Shown piece by piece: positions 60,937-64,000 of a stretch of 64,000 bases of DNA; the stretch's first letter is position 1; the number at the start of each line of letters is the position of its first letter. A program made the position numbers and the translations under genes. The notes under the pieces are model-generated. The model did no database searches. It was not told the origin of the DNA and saw only the letters and a list, made by a program, of their open reading frames with translations. This DNA is from Gordonia araii NBRC 100433 (GTDB taxonomy: Bacteria; Actinomycetota; Actinomycetes; Mycobacteriales; Mycobacteriaceae): NCBI RefSeq assembly GCF_000241265.1, contig NZ_BAEE01000088.1, positions 17,201-81,200 of the forward strand. Reading direction: 5' to 3'.

Positions 60937-60962
60937 GTACCCGCGGCTGGCGGTCATCAAAC
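60937..60962 (-). promoter_or_regulatory. SigF-type promoter of dps
   Basis: On the minus strand: GTTT (60962-60959), a 16-bp spacer, GGGTAC (60942-60937). The -10 is so close to the ATG that transcription would start at or within a few bases of the start codon. Confidence 0.75.
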
Positions 60963-60974
60963 AGCGGGGCCGAT

Positions 60975-61000
60975 GTTTGGCACTTCGGCACGGCGGGAAT
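60975..61000 (+). promoter_or_regulatory. SigF-type promoter of the ChaB-like gene
   Basis: GTTT (60975-60978), a 16-bp spacer, GGGAAT (60995-61000). It is back-to-back with the dps promoter in the same 119-bp gap. Confidence 0.65.
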
Positions 61001-61046
61001 GTCCCGACGACCGAGTATCGATCCATTGCAGAGGAGGTTGAGGCTC

Positions 61047-61469
61047 ATGCCGAAGACGACGAAAGCCGGCGACGCGAAAAGGTCGGAACTACCTTCGACG
61101 ATTGCGCGGTCGCCCAAGAAGGCGCAACGGACCTTCGCTAAGGCACATGACTCAGCGCTGGAGGAGTATGGCGACGAGGAACGGGCACACCGCGTCGCTT
61201 ACAGCGCGCTGAAACACTCGTTCGAGAAGGTGGGCGACCATTGGGAGCCCAAAGAGGCGAAAGGACCCTCAGACGAGAGGGATCGTAGCGGGGGTCCGCG
61301 CCCTAGCGGCAAGAGCGCCGAGGGGGTGAACGCGAGTGCCCCGAAGAAACACCTCTACGGTGTGGCACAGCGTCTCCGCATCCGGGGACGCTCGACGATG
61401 ACGAAAGCCGAACTCGTCTCGGCAATCAAAGACGTCAACCGGCGCGAGACCGCAAAGAGCCGACGATGA
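61047..61469 (+). CDS. ChaB-family protein with C-terminal SAP/Rho-N-like region
   Basis: A 140-residue basic protein. The N-terminal half (ELPSTIARSPKKAQRTFAKAHDSALEEYG and HRVAYSALKHSFEKVGDHW) is the ChaB domain. After a charged Gly/Ser linker, residues about 100-134 (HLYGVAQRLRIRGRSTMTKAEL, read around a short break) resemble a SAP or Rho-N nucleic-acid-binding motif. ATG 61047 is preceded by GAGGAGG. It is probably a stress protein of the SigF regulon. Confidence 0.82.
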   Translation: MPKTTKAGDAKRSELPSTIARSPKKAQRTFAKAHDSALEEYGDEERAHRVAYSALKHSFEKVGDHWEPKEAKGPSDERDRSGGPRPSGKSAEGVNASAPKKHLYGVAQRLRIRGRSTMTKAELVSAIKDVNRRETAKSRR

Positions 61470-61483
61470 TCACGAAATCAGAT

Positions 61484-61509
61484 GTTTGGCTTCCGGGACG
61501 TTCGGCAAC
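61484..61509 (+). promoter_or_regulatory. Weak SigF-like promoter of the CsbD gene
   Basis: GTTT (61484-61487) and a 16-bp spacer precede GGCAAC. The -10 fits poorly, but the surrounding word GATGTTTGG is shared with the ChaB promoter. Confidence 0.3.
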
Positions 61510-61570
61510 CCTGCTCCGCGATGGGCGAGAACGTCCGTCGTCATGGTAATGGAAAGGAGCGATGTCACCG

Positions 61571-61783
61571 ATGGCTGATAACAACGCAACGACCGAGACC
61601 ATCAAGGGTGCAATGGACTCCGTCAAGGGCAAGGTGAAAGAGACGGTGGGCAACGTGACCCACCGCGACAGCCTCGCCGAAGAGGGGCGAGCCCAAAAGG
61701 AGGCTGGCCAGGCCGAGCGCCAGGCCGGCATGGAGCGCATGCGCCAGCAGCATGAAGAGAACCGTCGCAACGACGGCACATAG
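61571..61783 (+). CDS. CsbD-family stress protein
   Basis: A 70-residue hydrophilic protein with the CsbD pattern MDSVKGKVKETVGNVTHRD, a general-stress protein family of unknown biochemical role controlled by SigB in Bacillus. ATG 61571 is preferred because AAGGAG sits about 11 bp before it; ATG 61562 is too close to that site. A terminator follows at 61797. Confidence 0.87.
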   Translation: MADNNATTETIKGAMDSVKGKVKETVGNVTHRDSLAEEGRAQKEAGQAERQAGMERMRQQHEENRRNDGT

Positions 61784-61796
61784 GTCGTGGTACCAG

Positions 61797-61827
61797 AGGC
61801 TCACCGGAGGACAACTCCGGTGAGCCT
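61797..61827. terminator. Bidirectional terminator between csbD and the SDR gene
   Basis: A 13-bp perfect stem (61797-61809 with 61815-61827) with the loop GACAA, between converging genes. Confidence 0.85.
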
Positions 61828-61880
61828 TCACGTGTGCCTCGTAGGCCGGGCACGACGGTTGGCTGGGTGATCAACCCGGA

Positions 61881-62735
61881 TCAACCCGGAACGATCTCAC
61901 CGCCCACGGGAGCCAGAACCTGCCCGGAGTAGTACGAGGAGAGCCGCTCGGAAGCGAAGAAGACATACGACGGAGCGATCTCGTCGGGCTGCGCCGCGCG
62001 CCCCATCGGTGCCTGTGTTCCGAAGTCTTCGACCTGGTCGGACGGGAAGGTCGAGGGGATGAGGGGGGTCCAGACTGGGCCCGGTGCTACACAGTTGACT
62101 CGGATCCCGTCGTCGATGAGAGCCTGGGCCAGGGCGAAGGTGAAGGCATTAACTGCACCTTTGGTAGCGGAATAGTCGATGAGTTGCCGGTTGCCGCGCA
62201 GTCCATTGACCGAGCCGGTGTTGATGATCGATCCACCACGGGGCAGGTGCGGCAACGCAGCGCGCGTGATGTGGAAGTAGCTGTCGATGTTGATCCGAAA
62301 AGTGAGTTCCCACTGTTCCGGCGCGATGTCGAGGAAATCGTCGACTGGCGACTGGAAAGCGGCGTTGTTCACCAGGATGTCGAGGCCGTCGAGGTCGTTG
62401 ACGGCACGGTCGACAACGTCGAGGCAGTTGGCGGCGTTGGAGAGGTCCGAGCGGTAAACGTGGCACCGCTGTCCGGTGTCGCTCACCAGACGACGGGTGT
62501 GTGCGGCGTCGTCGGCCTCACGTTCGTCGAGGTGAGCGATCGCGACGTCGGCTCCCTCTTTGGCGAGGGCGATCGCCACTGCCCGGCCGATTCCCGAGTC
62601 GCCGCCGGTGATCAGGGCCTTCTTTCCCGCTAGCAGGTCGCGGCCCTCGTAGCAGCGCATCTCGTCGCACGGGCTCTGCGGCATCTCCTCGGTGACCCCC
62701 GGGTAGGGGATTGTTCCCTGTTGCGGTTGCTGCAT
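61881..62735 (-). CDS. SDR-family oxidoreductase, general-stress type
   Basis: A 284-residue SDR. The N-terminal 45-residue extension (QQPQQGTIPYPG) is typical of YdaD/GsP39-like stress SDRs, followed by ITGGDSGIGRA, LVNNAAFQSP, and catalytic Ser and Tyr in NTGSVNG and YSATKGA. The C-terminus PVGGEIVPG is also typical. ATG 62735 gives the usual start. A SigF-type promoter lies 41 bp upstream, which fits a stress role. Confidence 0.9.
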   Translation of the reverse strand: MQQPQQGTIPYPGVTEEMPQSPCDEMRCYEGRDLLAGKKALITGGDSGIGRAVAIALAKEGADVAIAHLDEREADDAAHTRRLVSDTGQRCHVYRSDLSNAANCLDVVDRAVNDLDGLDILVNNAAFQSPVDDFLDIAPEQWELTFRINIDSYFHITRAALPHLPRGGSIINTGSVNGLRGNRQLIDYSATKGAVNAFTFALAQALIDDGIRVNCVAPGPVWTPLIPSTFPSDQVEDFGTQAPMGRAAQPDEIAPSYVFFASERLSSYYSGQVLAPVGGEIVPG

Positions 62736-62775
62736 CGTTGCCTCTCGTCTCGTGTCGGAAGATTTTTGAGACGGG

Positions 62776-62801
62776 TTACCCCGGGTGAGTGCACCGCAAA
62801 C
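62776..62801 (-). promoter_or_regulatory. SigF-type promoter of the SDR gene
   Basis: On the minus strand: GTTT (62801-62798), a 16-bp spacer, GGGTAA (62781-62776), about 41 bp before the ATG. Confidence 0.75.
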
Positions 62802-62836
62802 GCGATCGGGAGGATTCACACAATCCGCGCGATGAC

Positions 62837-63517
62837 TCAGTCGTCGGGCTCGATGTGTTCGTGTGCGGTCAGCAGCAGATGGTCGAACGCGGCGCGCGTC
62901 GATGACGGCACTCCGTTGTCGGACAAGTGGTCGCAGATGGCGGCGGCCAGATCGCGCACCTTGGTGTTGGTCTCCTGGGAGCGCCAGGTGAGCAGATCGA
63001 AGGCCTGCTGGTCGTCGAGTTGGTAGACCAGGCGCAGCGCGCCCTTCGCCTGTTCGATCACCGCGCGCCGGGCGATCAGCTCGTTGAGCCGCTCCTCGAC
63101 CGTCTGCTCGGCGTCAAGGTCGAAGGGACGTCCCGACGAGTCGTCGGGTGAATCGGGAAGCGCGACGTAGTAGCCGGTCGTGCCGGCGCGGCTGCCCGAC
63201 GAGTCGGTGAAGGTGTCGGCAACGACGACGACCGGTATAGCATGGCCGTGCGCGTCGATGATCCGGTGCTGGCTGCTGAACGGTTCCCGCGCCGAGCGCA
63301 CATGCGCGATGAGCTTCTCGACGCGGTCCTTGTCGTCGGGGTGCTTGTGCGCCAGCATGAGGGCGGTCGTCGGGGTCACGTCGTCCGAAGAAGAATAGCC
63401 ATGAATATTGGCCAGTTCATCTGACCATACCCAGCGGTCGTCGTCGAAGTGATACCAGAACTGCCCGACGCGAAACGAGGTGTCGGCCGGGACCCCCGAC
63501 TGGCGCGATGACGTCAT
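62837..63517 (-). CDS. PAS and ANTAR domain protein
   Basis: About 226 residues. A PAS sensor domain (about residues 15-120; FWYHFDDDRWVWSDEL, HGYSSSDDVTP) precedes an ANTAR RNA-binding antiterminator domain (about 146-200; IARRAVIEQAKGALRL, LLTWRSQETNTKVRDLA). It probably binds nascent RNA in response to an unknown signal. ATG 63517 or GTG 63520 can start it. A GGGTAG -10-like box lies 22 bp upstream, but no -35 precedes it; an insertion sequence begins near there. Confidence 0.88.
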   Translation of the reverse strand: MTSSRQSGVPADTSFRVGQFWYHFDDDRWVWSDELANIHGYSSSDDVTPTTALMLAHKHPDDKDRVEKLIAHVRSAREPFSSQHRIIDAHGHAIPVVVVADTFTDSSGSRAGTTGYYVALPDSPDDSSGRPFDLDAEQTVEERLNELIARRAVIEQAKGALRLVYQLDDQQAFDLLTWRSQETNTKVRDLAAAICDHLSDNGVPSSTRAAFDHLLLTAHEHIEPDD

Positions 63518-63545
63518 CACGCCAGCTTACGACGCTGCCCTACCC

Positions 63546-64000
63546 TGTAGGCGGAAGTGTAATTCTGCGGACTGGGGTTGACCCCGTTCGGTGGACATCG
63601 GTTAAGCGGCCTTGCTGGTCGCCCTGGTAAGCATGCCCGCCTCGAAGTCGGCTGGAGCAACGTAGCCCAGCGAACTGTGTCGGCGCCTGCGATTGTAGAC
63701 CGCGTCAATCCATCGGCTGACCGCCGCGACGGCCTCGATCCGGGTGCCGAAGGTGCGCCGCTGGTAGAACTCGGTCTTGAGCGTCGACCAGAAACTTTCC
63801 TGCTGAGCGTTATCCCAGCACACCCCGGTCCGCCCGACCGACAGGCGCACGTTCAGCTCACCGGTGACGGTATCGAGCTGCTCGGAGGTGTACTGACAGC
63901 CGCGATCCGCATGGAAGATTACGCCATCGACTGGCCCGGTCGCCGGGTCCCGGAAGGTGTGCGCATTGCGCAGCGCAGTCTCGACGACATCGGTATGCTC
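63546..64000 (-). mobile_element. IS3-family insertion sequence, truncated by the window edge
   Basis: The transposase end and an outer region rich in short inverted words (GGGGTTGACCCC near 63574) mark one end of an IS3-type element. The exact end is not certain; TG at 63546 or 63559 could be terminal. The other end is outside the window. Confidence 0.75.
63602..64000 (-). CDS. IS3-family transposase OrfB (partial)
   Basis: The C-terminal 132 residues of a DDE transposase. FHADRGCQYTS contains the second catalytic Asp, and SVGRTGVCWDNAQQESFWSTLK contains the final Glu of the DDE triad (given here around one extra residue). HSSLGYVAP is the common C-terminal motif of the family. The frame is open to the window edge, so the N-terminal part and OrfA are missing. 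Confidence 0.93.
   Translation of the reverse strand, partial: EHTDVVETALRNAHTFRDPATGPVDGVIFHADRGCQYTSEQLDTVTGELNVRLSVGRTGVCWDNAQQESFWSTLKTEFYQRRTFGTRIEAVAAVSRWIDAVYNRRRRHSSLGYVAPADFEAGMLTRATSKAA

Overview
The window is a high-G+C actinobacterial chromosome segment with the gene content of a mycolic-acid-containing member of the Mycobacteriales, most likely Gordonia or a close relative. The evidence is two mce lipid-import operons, menaquinone genes arranged as in the Mycobacterium Rv0548c-Rv0566c region, a fused HadA-HadB dehydratase with no HadC next to it, an mkl-type MceG ATPase, and a usfX/sigF pair. The genus is inferred from gene content only.

Layout. (1) 0-14 kb, menaquinone and envelope block: menB (cut by the window edge), thioesterase, enoyl-reductase-like protein, methyltransferase, menD, membrane protein, mannosyltransferase mgtA, menG, a YibE/F transporter-like protein, menJ, a polyprenyl synthase, htpX and a YajQ protein. 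(2) 14-18.7 kb, translation block: tRNA-Tyr, -Thr and -Met, rpmG, hadAB, tRNA-Trp, secE, nusG, rplK, rplA, ending in a strong terminator. (3) 18.8-30 kb: an SDR, a DUF2786 protein and a metallohydrolase, then an unusual mce cluster in which yrbEB opens and yrbEA closes the operon and the mceE lipoprotein gene is frameshifted. (4) 30-34 kb: a dense intergenic repeat array, then a CocE/NonD hydrolase and a GH76 glycosidase on the minus strand. (5) 34-48 kb: rplJ-rplL behind a structured L10-type leader, then mkl (mceG) and a canonical second mce operon (yrbEA-yrbEB-mceA-F plus two associated proteins). (6) 48-57 kb: rpoB, rpoC, and an AbiEi/DUF559-like gene lying between two closely related palindromic hairpins. 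(7) 57-63.5 kb: a lipoprotein, a DinB2-type polymerase, the rsbW-sigF operon and a set of stress genes (dps, chaB, csbD, SDR, PAS-ANTAR). (8) A truncated IS3-family transposase runs off the right edge.

Working together: the two mce clusters probably share the single ATPase encoded at 35.7-36.9 kb. The rsbW-sigF, dps, chaB and SDR genes each carry a GTTT-N16-GGG(T/A)A promoter, so SigF appears to control its own operon and its neighbours. The most unusual points are the rearranged mce cluster with its mceE frameshift, the local SigF regulon, the Gln at the DinB2 steric-gate position, the Asn at the RpoB position equivalent to E. coli S531, and repeat arrays that fill the gaps between converging genes. 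I did not find an obviously new multi-gene defence or biosynthetic system.
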